A stretch of DNA of 64,000 nucleotides from Halodurantibacterium flavum (GTDB lineage Bacteria; Pseudomonadota; Alphaproteobacteria; Rhodobacterales; Rhodobacteraceae): positions 1-64,000 of the forward strand of contig NZ_JBHUGH010000010.1 in NCBI RefSeq assembly GCF_042681825.1. Reading direction: 5' to 3'. This document shows positions 35,057-44,287 of the stretch, piece after piece. Each line of letters starts with the position of its first letter. The stretch's first letter is position 1. A program made the position numbers and the translations under genes. The notes beneath the pieces are model-generated. The model had not been told where the DNA came from and searched no databases. It worked only from the letters and a program-made list of their open reading frames with translations.

Positions 35057-37756
35057 TCAGTCCTTTGCCGTTTTCGCAGACGCCTTTTTGACGGGGGCCT
35101 TGGCCTTCGTCGTGGCCTTGGTCTTTTTGGCGGATGCGGTCTTGCCCGCCTCTGTCTTGGTCTTGCTGGCGGGCTTCTTGGCGGCGGTCTTGCGCTTTGT
35201 CCCGCCTGTCTTGGAGGCTTTGGCAGCGATCAGTTCCAGCGCCTGTTCGGGCGTGATGTCTTCGGGCGTGATGTCCTTGGGCAGTGTCGCGTTCACCTTG
35301 CCCCATTTCACATAGGGGCCATAGCGCCCCTCCATGATCTGGACGGGCCCGCCATCCGGGTGTTCGCCCAGGTCACGCAGCGGCGCGGCGGTGCTGGTGG
35401 CACGCCCGCGGGATGCCTTCTGCGCCAGAACCTCGACGGCGCGGTTCATGCCTATGGTAAAGACTTCATCGACCTCGGGCAGGTTGGCGTATTTGCTGCC
35501 GTGCTTGACAAAGGGGCCATAGCGGCCGATGCCCGCCTCGATCAGCTCGCCGTCCTCGGGGTGGGGGCCGATCGCACGCGGCAAGCTCAGCAGTTGCAGC
35601 GCCTTTTCAAGGTCGATGCTTTCCGGCGCCCAGCCCTTGGGCAGAGAGGCGCGCGGGGGCTTCGGCACATCCGGCGTCGCTTCGCCGCGCTGGACGTAAG
35701 GCCCGAAGCGACCGATGCGCAGGGTGATCAGTTCGCCCTGATCCTCGCCCAGAACCTTGCCATCGAGGGCCGCCGCCTCTCCGTCGCCGGGCGCGGTGAT
35801 GGGGCGGGTGAAGCGGCAGGCGGGGTAGTTGTTGCACCCGATGAAGGCGCCGCCCGACCGGGCTGTCTTGAGGTTCAGCCGGCCTGTGCCGCAGACCGGG
35901 CAGGTGCGGGGATCGCCGCCATCGGCGCGCGGCGGATAAAGATGCGGGGCCAGAACCTCGTCGATCTTTTCCAGAACTTCGGTGATCCGAAGCTCCGACG
36001 TTTCGGCGATGGCCGCGGAAAAATCCCGCCAGAAGCGGCTCAGGACCTCCTTGTAGTCACGCTCGCCGGCCGAGACGTCATCAAGCTGCGCCTCCAGATC
36101 GGCGGTGAAATCATATTCCACATAGCGGCGGAAGTAGTTCGAGAGGAACACGGTCACCAGCCGGCCCTTGTCCTCGGGGATCAGGCGGTTCTTGTCCTTG
36201 CGCACATAGCCCCGATCCTGGATCGTGGTCACGATGCTCGCATAGGTCGAGGGGCGGCCGATCCCGAGTTCTTCCATCCGCTTGACCAGCGTCGCCTCGG
36301 TATAGCGCGGGGGTGGCTGCGTGAAATGCTGCGCGGCCAGAACCGCGCCTGACGCGCCCAGGATGCCGCGCGCGCCATCCCCTTCGGACAGCCGCGCATG
36401 GGCAGCCTGCAAGCCGCCTTCGACCTTCGACAGCGCCTCGCCCTGCATGATCTGGGGCAGGCGCGCGCTGTCCTCATCGCCGTCATCGTCGCGCCCTTCT
36501 TCATAGACGCGCAGAAAACCGTCGAAATTCACCACCTGCCCGGTGGCACGCAGCCCCACCTGTCCGTCGCGGCTGGCAATCTCGACCGTGGTGCGTTCAA
36601 GCCGCGCGGCCGCCATCTGGCTGGCAATGGTCCGCTTCCAGATCAGCTCGTAAAGCCGCCGCTGATCGGCATCGGTCACGCGCAGCTTCGCGGGATCGAC
36701 GGCCATATCGGTGGGGCGGATGCATTCATGCGCCTCTTGCGCATTCTTGGCCTTGTTCTTGTACATGCGGGGGCTGTCGGGCACATAGGCTGCCCCGAAA
36801 CGCGACCTGATCTCATCGCGCGCCGCCATCACCGCCTCGGGGGCCATGTCGATGCCATCGGTCCGCATATAGGTGATATAGCCCGCCTCATAGAGCCGCT
36901 GCGCCGTGCTCATGGTCTGCTTGGCGCCCATGCCGAACTTGCGGCTCGCCTCTTGCTGAAGGGTCGAGGTCATGAAGGGCGCCGCCGGGTTGCGGTTGGC
37001 AGGTTTCGATTCGACGCTGGCGACGGAAAGATCGCGGCTGGCCACCGCCTGCACGGCAAGCTCGGCCGCCTCGGCCGTCGGCAGGTCATAACGGTCGAGC
37101 TTCTTGCCGCCCAGAACGGTCAGCCTGGCCTCGAATTCCTGCCCGCGCGGGGTGCGAAGCTGGGCGCGGACCGACCAGTATTCCCGGGGCCGGAAGGCCT
37201 CGATCTCCATCTCGCGCTCGACGATGAGGCGCAGGCAGACGGATTGCACCCGCCCGGCCGATTTCGCGCCGGGCAGCTTGCGCCAGAGAACCGGCGACAG
37301 GTTGAAACCGACCAGATAGTCGAGCGCACGGCGCGCCAGATAGGCCTCGACCAGTTCCATGTCGACGCTGCGCGGGTTCTTCATCGCCTCGGTCACGGCC
37401 GACTGGGTGATCGCGTTGAACACGACGCGGCTGACCTTGGTATCCTTCCTGATCGCCCGCGACGTCGCCAAAGCCTGCTGAAGATGCCATGAAATCGCCT
37501 CGCCCTCACGGTCGGGGTCGGTGGCTAGGATCAGTTCGCCGTCGCTTTTCAGGGCCTCGGCGATCGCGCGGATGTGCTTTTTGCTGTCCGCCGCGACTTC
37601 CCATTTCATGTCGAAATCATGGTCAGGGTCGACCGATCCGTCCTTGGGCGGCAGGTCCCGGACATGGCCGTACGACGCCAGAACCGTAAAGTCCGAGCCG
37701 AGATATTTGTTGATTGTCTTGGCCTTGGCGGGCGACTCGACAACGACGACGGCCAT
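35057..37756 (-). CDS. topA: DNA topoisomerase I
   Basis: This 899-residue type IA enzyme relaxes negative supercoils. It begins MAVVVVESPAKAKTI (toprim E7), has the acidic toprim motif DPDREGEA and the catalytic tyrosine Y296 in YITYMRTDG. The C-terminal half contains a zinc ribbon (CPVCGTG ... CNNYPAC) and several repeated GRYGPFV/YVQRG-type modules, then a Lys/Ala/Thr-rich tail of about 60 residues. Start chosen by the family N-terminus and an AAAGGA site. An 11-base tandem duplication lies just upstream. Confidence 0.97.
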   Translation of the reverse strand: MAVVVVESPAKAKTINKYLGSDFTVLASYGHVRDLPPKDGSVDPDHDFDMKWEVAADSKKHIRAIAEALKSDGELILATDPDREGEAISWHLQQALATSRAIRKDTKVSRVVFNAITQSAVTEAMKNPRSVDMELVEAYLARRALDYLVGFNLSPVLWRKLPGAKSAGRVQSVCLRLIVEREMEIEAFRPREYWSVRAQLRTPRGQEFEARLTVLGGKKLDRYDLPTAEAAELAVQAVASRDLSVASVESKPANRNPAAPFMTSTLQQEASRKFGMGAKQTMSTAQRLYEAGYITYMRTDGIDMAPEAVMAARDEIRSRFGAAYVPDSPRMYKNKAKNAQEAHECIRPTDMAVDPAKLRVTDADQRRLYELIWKRTIASQMAAARLERTTVEIASRDGQVGLRATGQVVNFDGFLRVYEEGRDDDGDEDSARLPQIMQGEALSKVEGGLQAAHARLSEGDGARGILGASGAVLAAQHFTQPPPRYTEATLVKRMEELGIGRPSTYASIVTTIQDRGYVRKDKNRLIPEDKGRLVTVFLSNYFRRYVEYDFTADLEAQLDDVSAGERDYKEVLSRFWRDFSAAIAETSELRITEVLEKIDEVLAPHLYPPRADGGDPRTCPVCGTGRLNLKTARSGGAFIGCNNYPACRFTRPITAPGDGEAAALDGKVLGEDQGELITLRIGRFGPYVQRGEATPDVPKPPRASLPKGWAPESIDLEKALQLLSLPRAIGPHPEDGELIEAGIGRYGPFVKHGSKYANLPEVDEVFTIGMNRAVEVLAQKASRGRATSTAAPLRDLGEHPDGGPVQIMEGRYGPYVKWGKVNATLPKDITPEDITPEQALELIAAKASKTGGTKRKTAAKKPASKTKTEAGKTASAKKTKATTKAKAPVKKASAKTAKD

Positions 37757-37774
37757 CGGGAATCCTTTTGTCAC

Positions 37775-37796
37775 GGGGCGATCTTGGGGCGATCTT
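37775..37796. repeat. Perfect 11-bp tandem repeat upstream of topA
   Basis: GGGGCGATCTT occurs twice in direct succession, 19-40 bases upstream of the topA start. An 11-base period equals about one helical turn, so it could be a protein-binding site, although simple duplication is equally likely. Confidence 0.6.
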
Positions 37797-37833
37797 ATAG
37801 GGCGGGCAAGATGTGGGGGTCGGGCGGGGATTG

Positions 37834-39059
37834 TCAATCCACGGTGGACGGACGCAATGCCGAATGCCGTGCCGCCCCCGCGGGGAGGTCGCCGCCAAGC
37901 GACAAAAGGCCCCCGGGATGCCGCTGGATCATGCCCTCAAGCTCCAGCGTGACGAGGGCGCCCGCAACGACCCCCGGTGCCGCCCCCAGATCGCGGATCA
38001 ACTGATCCTCCGCCAGCGGGCTGGGGCCGAGCCGTTCAAGGATCGCCTGTGCCAGATCGGTGGGCGCCCCCGGCGCGGGAGGCGGTGGAACGGGCATGAC
38101 ACTCGCGGCAGGGCGCGGCCGCAAGGGGCCGGGTGCCCGGCCCACGGGCGTAGCCATCGGCCCCAGCACCTCCATCACGTCGGAAATGCTGCGCACAAGC
38201 GTGGCGCCCTGGCGGATCAGCAGGTTGCAGCCGCCCGCCCGCGGATCGACCGGATGACCGGGGACCGCCATGACCTCCCGTCCCTGATCGTTGGCGCAGG
38301 CGGCGGTGATCAGGCTGCCGGATCGTTCCGCCGCCTCGACCACGATCACCGCATGAGAGAGCCCGGAGACGAGCCGGTTGCGCTGCGGGAAGTGCCGCGC
38401 CTGCGGTTCCATCCCCGGCGGATGTTCCGAAAGGCGGCAGCCGCCTGCCGCGATCCGTGCGGCAAGGTCGCGATGTTCCGGCGGATAGATGTTGTCGACC
38501 CCGCCGGCATGAACGGCCACCGTGCCGCCCCCCGCCACCGGTTCCAGCGCGGCGGCATGTGCGGCGGCGTCGATCCCCCGCGCTAGGCCCGATACGACGC
38601 AGATCCCGGCCTCGGACAGTTCACGGGCCAGCCGGCGCGCCATGCGCAGCCCAAGGCTCGACGCATTCCGTGCGCCCACAAGTGCGACCATGGGCCGCCG
38701 CAGCACGACCCTGTCCCCAAGTGCCCAGAGAAGCGGTGGCGCGTCGGCGATATTCGCCAGCGCCTCGGGGTAATCGCTGTCGCCGAGGCAGAGCATCGTG
38801 GCGCCTGCCTTTTCGGCAGCCCGGATTTCGGCGAGCGCCACGCTGGGGGGCAGGGTTCATAGCCGGAGACACCGCTGCTTTGCGCGATTTCCGGCAATGC
38901 GGCGATGGCGGCCTGGGCGCTGCCATGCGCGGCCATCAGGCGCCGGAACGTCGCCGGCCCCACCCGGCGAGAGCGAATGAGGCGGAGCCATGCCAGCCGG
39001 TCTTCCGCCGAGTTGGGTGGGGTGAAGGACGTGGGGGAAGAAAACAAGTCCTCGGCCAT
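37834..39059 (-). pseudogene. dprA: DNA-processing protein DprA, split by a single-base frameshift
   Basis: The two halves are complete in different frames. The first begins MAEDLFSSPTSFTPPNSAED and contains the SAM-like N-terminal domain. The second carries the Rossmann core (GGTVAVHAGGVDNIYPPEH, RNRLVSG, ERSGSLITAACANDQGREV) and the C-terminal winged-helix domain. The frames are joined by restoring one base in the six-G run at 38845-38850, which would give CPPSVALAEIR. DprA loads RecA onto incoming single-stranded DNA in transformation. Everything else about the gene looks conserved, so this is either a very recent mutation or a sequencing error. It lies 77 bases upstream of topA. Confidence 0.85.
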
Positions 39060-39161
39060 CCATTTGCTCCGCCTCATTCAAGCGGCAGGATGGCGCGCTA
39101 ACCTTAACAAGAGGTGAAGAAGCAATCTGCTGTGAACCGACAGGCCCCCAAAGCGGTTTGA

Positions 39162-40583
39162 TCAGGCCGCGCTGCCCCCCACGGTCAGCCCGCCGATCAT
39201 CAGGGTGGGCTGGCCCACGCCAACGGGCACCCATTGCCCGGCCTTGCCGCAATTCCCGATGCCCGGATCAAGCGCCATGTCATTCCCTATCGCCCGGATA
39301 TGCCGCAGCGCTGTTGCGCCATCGCCGATCAGCGTCGCGCCCCGGATCGGGGCGCCGATGCGGCCGTTCTGAACGCGATAGGCCTCGGTGCAGGAAAAGA
39401 CGAACTTGCCATTGGTGATATCGACCTGCCCGCCGCCGAAGCCTACGGCATAGATGCCGTCGCGCAGATCGGCGATGATATCGGCCGGCTCGGCCTCGCC
39501 GCCGAGCATATAGGTGTTCGTCATCCGGGGCATGGGCGCATGGGCATAGGATTCCCGCCGGCCGTTGCCCGTGGCCGAAACCCCCATCAGCCGCGCATTC
39601 TGCCGGTCCTGCATGTAGCCGACCAGAACGCCGTCCTCGATCAGCACGTTGCGGGCGCCGGGCGTACCCTCATCGTCGAAGGTGATCGAGCCGCGCCGGT
39701 CGGGCAGCGTCCCGTCGTCGAGCACCGTCACCCCCCGGGCCGCGACCTGCTGACCCATGAGGCCCGAAAAGGCCGATGTCTGCTTGCGGTTGAAGTCACC
39801 CTCCAGCCCGTGGCCCACGGCTTCATGCAGCAGGATGCCGGGCCAGCCGGCGCCCAGGACCACATCCATCACCCCGGCGGGGGCGGGCACGGCCTCCAGG
39901 TTGACCAGCGCGATGCGCAACGCCTCACGTGCGACGCCCTGCCAGTGCCCTTGGGCCATCAACAGCCCGAGACCATAGCGCCCGCCGCCGCCCGCATTGC
40001 CGGATTCGCGCCGTCCGCCCTGTTCGACGATGACCGAGATGCTGAGCCGCGCCATGGGGCGGATGTCGCGCAGGCGCAGCCCCTCGGGCCGCAGGATCTC
40101 GACCTCCTGCAGCGAGGCCGCAAGGCTTGCGCTGACCTGTACGACACGGGGGTCGAGATCCCGGACAAAGCTGTCGATCTCGCGCAGGGTCTCGATCTTC
40201 ACCGGAAATGCGGCATCCGCCATCGGGTCGAGCGGCGCATAACGGCTCTGGTTCGTGCGGGGCGGGGGCGGGGCCATTGCCCCGCCGCCATCGGCGACCG
40301 CCAGCCGCGCCGTTTCGGCCGCGCGGCGCAGGGCCGCAACCGTCATGTGCGTGGAATGGGCGTAGCCCGCGACCTCGCCCCGCACCGCGCGAAGGCCGAA
40401 CCCTTCCGAGGCGTCATAGCTTGCCGTCTTGACCCGCCCGTCATCCAGCACGACGGCCTCTGACTGCCGCCGTTCGAGGAAAAGCTCGCCGTCATCGGCG
40501 CCCGCGGTGGCATCCCGCAGGACGGCCAGCGCCTCGGCCTCGTCGAGCATCGTTTCAAAGGGACGAAAGCTGTTGTCGGGCAT
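39162..40583 (-). CDS. tldD: Metalloprotease TldD
   Basis: This 473-residue protein is a TldD/PmbA-family metalloprotease, which with TldE/PmbA trims peptides such as microcins and antitoxins. The zinc motif HEAVGH is at residues 253-258. The start MPDNSFRPF follows AAAGG; the frame upstream is intergenic. An FNR-type box lies 19 bases before this start, and the oxidase gene ctaC is divergent. No pmbA partner is in view, which is usual as the genes are often apart. Confidence 0.94.
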   Translation of the reverse strand: MPDNSFRPFETMLDEAEALAVLRDATAGADDGELFLERRQSEAVVLDDGRVKTASYDASEGFGLRAVRGEVAGYAHSTHMTVAALRRAAETARLAVADGGGAMAPPPPRTNQSRYAPLDPMADAAFPVKIETLREIDSFVRDLDPRVVQVSASLAASLQEVEILRPEGLRLRDIRPMARLSISVIVEQGGRRESGNAGGGGRYGLGLLMAQGHWQGVAREALRIALVNLEAVPAPAGVMDVVLGAGWPGILLHEAVGHGLEGDFNRKQTSAFSGLMGQQVAARGVTVLDDGTLPDRRGSITFDDEGTPGARNVLIEDGVLVGYMQDRQNARLMGVSATGNGRRESYAHAPMPRMTNTYMLGGEAEPADIIADLRDGIYAVGFGGGQVDITNGKFVFSCTEAYRVQNGRIGAPIRGATLIGDGATALRHIRAIGNDMALDPGIGNCGKAGQWVPVGVGQPTLMIGGLTVGGSAA

Positions 40584-40601
40584 CCTGCGCCTTTCCGGTC
40601 G

Positions 40602-40615
40602 TTGATCTGGATCAA
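40602..40615. promoter_or_regulatory. Consensus FNR box between tldD and ctaC
   Basis: TTGAT-CTGG-ATCAA is a perfect match to the FNR/FnrL palindrome TTGAT-N4-ATCAA. It lies 19 bases upstream of tldD and about 145 bases upstream of ctaC, so it could serve either. An oxygen-responsive site near an aa3-type oxidase makes sense biologically; which gene it controls is not known. Confidence 0.7.
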
Positions 40616-40760
40616 GCGGCGTCCGATTGCCGCAACAGTATCGCTTGTCGAGCAAGCTCTAATATGGTTTTACCAGTAGCCGATACAACGGGATTCCGCC
40701 CCGACGGGCGCGGGTCTCTCTCGGGCGGCAGATGGTCGCGTCAAGAACGGGAACAGATAC

Positions 40761-41633
40761 ATGCGATTCGCAAATTCACTTTCGGCTTTCGGTGCCGTGC
40801 TTGCGTCCAGTTTCCTTGGTGCGGCGGCCATGGCGCAGGATCTGCCGCGGATCGAGGGGCTTGAGGTTGTCGGCAAGCCGCGTCCGGGCGGCACCGGGTT
40901 TCAGCCCGCGGCCACCAGCATCGCATGGGATACGCACTGGCTGGACGGGATGCTGATCTATGTGATCACGGCGATCACGATCTTCGTCTCGATCCTGCTG
41001 ATCTGGGTGCTGGTGCGCTATAACCACCGCCGCAACCCGGTTCCCGCGCGCTTTACCCACAACTCTCCGCTGGAGATCACCTGGACCCTGGTGCCGGTGC
41101 TGATCCTCGTCTTCATCGGGGCCTTCTCGCTTCCGGTGCTGTTCAACCAGCAGGAAATTCCCGAGGGCGACATCAACATCAAGGTGACGGGCTTCCAGTG
41201 GTACTGGGGCTACGAATACACCGACCACGATTTCAGCTTCGAAAGCTTCATGCTCGCCCGGGACGAGCTTGAGGAATATGGCTACGACCAGTCGGATTAC
41301 CTGCTGGCGACCGATACCTCTGTCGTGGTTCCGCTGGGCGCGACCGTCGTGATGCAGGTCACCGCCGCCGACGTGATCCATTCCTGGACGATCCCCTCGT
41401 TCGGCGTGAAGCAGGATGCCGTGCCGGGCCGTCTGGCAGAGCTCTGGTTCAACGCCGACCGCGAAGGCATCTATTTCGGCCAGTGCTCCGAACTTTGCGG
41501 CAAGGACCACGCCTATATGCCGATCACCGTCAAGGTCGTGAGCCCCGAGGCCTATGAGGCATGGCTCGACCAGGCGATCGAATTCTATGGCGGCACCCCG
41601 CGCAATGCGCTTGCCCCCGAGGCGGCAAGCTGA
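40761..41633 (+). CDS. ctaC: Cytochrome c oxidase subunit II
   Basis: This 290-residue subunit of the aa3-type oxidase receives electrons from cytochrome c. It has a signal peptide (about 1-25), two membrane spans (about 62-84 and 106-128) and a periplasmic cupredoxin domain holding the binuclear CuA site: H207, C242, E244, C246, H250 and M253. Start MRFANSLSAF fits. The ctaB gene follows 55 bases later. Subunit I (ctaD) is not in the window. Confidence 0.97.
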   Translation: MRFANSLSAFGAVLASSFLGAAAMAQDLPRIEGLEVVGKPRPGGTGFQPAATSIAWDTHWLDGMLIYVITAITIFVSILLIWVLVRYNHRRNPVPARFTHNSPLEITWTLVPVLILVFIGAFSLPVLFNQQEIPEGDINIKVTGFQWYWGYEYTDHDFSFESFMLARDELEEYGYDQSDYLLATDTSVVVPLGATVVMQVTAADVIHSWTIPSFGVKQDAVPGRLAELWFNADREGIYFGQCSELCGKDHAYMPITVKVVSPEAYEAWLDQAIEFYGGTPRNALAPEAAS

Positions 41634-41688
41634 ACCCTGACAAGCCAGGACAGGCCGCGCCCGGCGGCCACCCGAGCGGGAGAGAGCG

Positions 41689-42621
41689 TTGACGGACATC
41701 CGTTCCTATGAGCAGACCGGCGAGGCAGGGTTCGGCGATTACGTCGCCCTGCTGAAACCGCGTGTCATGTCGCTTGTGGTGTTTACGGCGATGGTCGGCC
41801 TTCTGGTCGCGCCCGTCTCCGTGCATCCGATGGTGGCCTTCGCGTCGGTCCTGTTCATCGCGCTGGGCGGCGGCGCGTCCGGCGCGCTCAACATGTGGTG
41901 GGACGCGGATATCGACCGGGTGATGAAGCGGACCAAGGGCCGGCCCGTGCCCGCGGGCCTCGTATCGCCGCAAGAGGCGCTTGGCCTTGGCTGCGCGCTG
42001 ACCGGGATCGCGGTGGTGATGCTCGCGCTCGCGTCGAACTTTCTGGCGGCGGGGCTTCTGGCCTTCACCATCTTCTTTTACGCCGTGATCTACACGATCT
42101 GGCTCAAACGCTCCACGCCGCAGAACATCGTGATAGGCGGCGCCGCGGGGGCCTTCCCGCCGATGATCGGCTGGGCCGTGGCAACCGGCGGCATCGGTAT
42201 CGAGAGCGTGCTGATGTTCCTGCTGATCTTCATGTGGACCCCGCCCCATTTCTGGGCGCTGGCGCTCTTCATGAACGACGACTACACCCGGGCCGGGGTG
42301 CCCATGCTCACTGTGACGCATGGACGGCGCGTGACGCGCAATCATATCCTTGGCTATACGCTTGCGCTGGTGCCGGTGGCGATCGGCGCGGGCTTCACCT
42401 CGATCGGCGGGCCGGTCTATCTGGCAACGGCGATCGTCCTGAACACGATGTTTGTGCTGGGCGCCTGGCGTATCTGGCGGCGCGACGAAGACATGGCCGG
42501 GGCAGACGGCTACAGCGTGGAAAAGAAGTTCTTCCGCCTGTCGCTCGCCTATCTGTTCCTCCACTTCGCCGCGTTTCTTGCCGAGGCCGTGCTGCGCCCC
42601 TATGGATGGGGAGGCTGGTAA
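41689..42621 (+). CDS. ctaB: Protoheme IX farnesyltransferase (heme O synthase)
   Basis: This 310-residue UbiA-family membrane enzyme adds farnesyl to heme b, making heme O, the precursor of heme A used by the oxidase. It has nine predicted spans and the two Asp-rich motifs NMWWDADIDRVMKRT and the DDYTRAGVPMLTV loop. The start is TTG, preceded by GGGAGAGA. Its stop overlaps the start of the next small gene by one base. Confidence 0.96.
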   Translation: MTDIRSYEQTGEAGFGDYVALLKPRVMSLVVFTAMVGLLVAPVSVHPMVAFASVLFIALGGGASGALNMWWDADIDRVMKRTKGRPVPAGLVSPQEALGLGCALTGIAVVMLALASNFLAAGLLAFTIFFYAVIYTIWLKRSTPQNIVIGGAAGAFPPMIGWAVATGGIGIESVLMFLLIFMWTPPHFWALALFMNDDYTRAGVPMLTVTHGRRVTRNHILGYTLALVPVAIGAGFTSIGGPVYLATAIVLNTMFVLGAWRIWRRDEDMAGADGYSVEKKFFRLSLAYLFLHFAAFLAEAVLRPYGWGGW

Positions 42622-42824
42622 TGGCCATTGTTGTCGAACATGAACTGCACCGCAGACGCTTGGGGCGGAATGTTGGCGTGGGGGTCGTGCTTGTGGCATT
42701 CGCCTTCCTGGTCTTCGGGCTGACGGTCGCCAAGGTTTCGGTCGGCGGGTCCATCCAGGCCTTCGATCACACCTATCGCCCGGCCCTCGACGCCGCCGCA
42801 CAGGGGGTGCCCAATGGCAATTGA
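42621..42824 (+). CDS. Small oxidase-cluster membrane protein (CoxF-like)
   Basis: This 67-residue protein has one hydrophobic span near residues 17-40 and short hydrophilic ends (basic N-terminus, neutral C-terminus). It matches the position and size of the small CoxF-type protein found between ctaB and ctaG in alphaproteobacteria. Its role is unclear. Its stop overlaps ctaG by 11 bases. Confidence 0.7.
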   Translation: MAIVVEHELHRRRLGRNVGVGVVLVAFAFLVFGLTVAKVSVGGSIQAFDHTYRPALDAAAQGVPNGN

Positions 42825-43392
42825 CGTGCACCGCAAGACGGCGATCAAGCTTGTCGGCGTCGTGATCTTCATGGGCGCGATGGCCTGGGCGGCGGTTCCG
42901 TTCTACGACTGGTTCTGCCGCGTGACCGGCTTTGGCGGCACGACCAATGTGGCTTCCGCCGCAAGCGACCAGATTCTCGACCGCACGGTCCGGGTGCGCT
43001 TCGACGCCTCCAAGGAACGCGACATGCCGTGGGAATTCCGCCCCGTGCAGCGCGAGATGGAGGTCCGGATCGGCGAGACCGGGCTTGCCTTCTACGAGGC
43101 CTACAACCCCTCCGACGAAGCCGTGGCCGGCACCGCGAGCTATAACGTGACGCCCTATTCCGCCGGCGGCTTCTTTACCAAGATTCAGTGCTTCTGCTTT
43201 GACATGCAGGTCCTGCAACCGGGTGAGCGGGTCCAGATGCCGGTCACGTTCTATGTCGACCCGGCGATTGTCGATGATCGCGAAGCGCATAACGTGCACA
43301 CGATCACGCTTTCCTATACCTTCCACGTGACGGATCTCCCGCAGGAGCAGGCCTCGGCCCGGCTTCCTGCCGAAGATCCAAGCGTTAACTGA
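42814..43392 (+). CDS. ctaG: Cytochrome c oxidase assembly protein CtaG (Cox11)
   Basis: This 192-residue Cox11-family protein delivers copper to the CuB site of subunit I. It has one span (about 11-30), Cys35 near the membrane, and the copper-binding CFCF motif (C126 and C128) in a periplasmic Ig-like domain. It overlaps the upstream small gene by 11 bases. The ctaE start follows 25 bases later. Confidence 0.96.
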   Translation: MAIDVHRKTAIKLVGVVIFMGAMAWAAVPFYDWFCRVTGFGGTTNVASAASDQILDRTVRVRFDASKERDMPWEFRPVQREMEVRIGETGLAFYEAYNPSDEAVAGTASYNVTPYSAGGFFTKIQCFCFDMQVLQPGERVQMPVTFYVDPAIVDDREAHNVHTITLSYTFHVTDLPQEQASARLPAEDPSVN

Positions 43393-43416
43393 GTGCCGAA
43401 CGAGGGACTACGAAAC

Positions 43417-44208
43417 ATGGCGCATGAGAAAAACCACGACTACCACGTCCTGCCGCCTTCGATCTGGCCCTTTGCCGGATCTGTCGGCGCCTTCGTGATG
43501 CTCTTCGGCGCGGTGCTCTGGATGGCTCAGGGCACGCCCTGGATGTTCCTGATCGGGCTTGCGGGCGTTCTGTTCGTCATGTTCGGCTGGTGGGTCGACG
43601 TGGTGCGCGAAAGCCGCGCGGGCGACCATACCCCGGTCGTCAATATCGGCCTGCGCTACGGCTTCATCCTTTTCATCATGTCCGAGGTGATGTTCTTCGC
43701 GGCATGGTTCTGGAGCTTCTTCAAGCACGCCATGTATCCGATGGCCGAAGGGGCCGGCGGCGTCTGGCCCCCGGTCGGGATCGAGACCTTCGACCCTTGG
43801 CACCTGCCGCTGATCAACACGCTGATCCTGCTCTGCTCGGGCGCGGCCTGCACCTGGGCGCACCATGCGCTGGTCCATGAAAACAACCGCCGCGACGTGA
43901 TCAACGCGCTCTGGATCACGGTCGGGCTCGGGGTGATCTTTACCTTCTTCCAGGCCTATGAATACAGCCACGCGGCCTTCGGCTTTGCCGGCAACATCTA
44001 TGGCGCGAACTTCTTCATGGCGACGGGCTTTCACGGCGCGCATGTGATCATCGGCACGATCTTCCTCGCCGTCTGCCTGTTCCGCGTCTATCAGGGCGAC
44101 TTTACCCCCGAAAAGCATGTGGGCTTCGAGGCTGCCGCCTGGTACTGGCACTTTGTCGATGTGGTCTGGCTTTTTCTCTTCGTCTCGATCTACATCTGGG
44201 GCGGCTGA
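43417..44208 (+). CDS. ctaE: Cytochrome c oxidase subunit III
   Basis: This 263-residue integral membrane subunit has about seven spans and the family landmarks FIMSEVMFFAAWFWSFF, NRRDVINALW and AAAWYWHFVDVVWLFLF. It stabilises the oxidase and helps proton uptake. The ATG MAHEKNHDYHVLPPS is favoured by its CGAGGGA site; a GTG eight codons upstream is possible. It is followed by a palindrome and the SURF1 gene. Confidence 0.97.
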   Translation: MAHEKNHDYHVLPPSIWPFAGSVGAFVMLFGAVLWMAQGTPWMFLIGLAGVLFVMFGWWVDVVRESRAGDHTPVVNIGLRYGFILFIMSEVMFFAAWFWSFFKHAMYPMAEGAGGVWPPVGIETFDPWHLPLINTLILLCSGAACTWAHHALVHENNRRDVINALWITVGLGVIFTFFQAYEYSHAAFGFAGNIYGANFFMATGFHGAHVIIGTIFLAVCLFRVYQGDFTPEKHVGFEAAAWYWHFVDVVWLFLFVSIYIWGG

Positions 44209-44252
44209 TCGCCCGACTGGAATCGAAAGATCGTCAGGGACGGGCGCGGGCC

Positions 44253-44270
44253 GAAAGGCGCGCGCCTTTC
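44253..44270. repeat. Perfect 18-bp palindrome between ctaE and the SURF1 gene
   Basis: GAAAGGCGCGCGCCTTTC reads the same on both strands. In RNA it would fold into a tight hairpin with TTTCC at its end, which could partly attenuate or protect the transcript. It overlaps nothing coding. Confidence 0.6.
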
Positions 44271-44287
44271 CATTGGAAGGAACCTGA

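Noticed and set aside
35009..36352. Long plus-strand frame over topA
   Set aside because: It is antisense to the topA C-terminal coding region, is Gly/Arg-rich and contains no domain. topA is clear on the minus strand.
41530..43326. Minus-strand frame of about 600 codons across ctaB-ctaG
   Set aside because: It is a shadow of three clearly recognisable plus-strand oxidase genes and has a low-complexity His/Arg composition.
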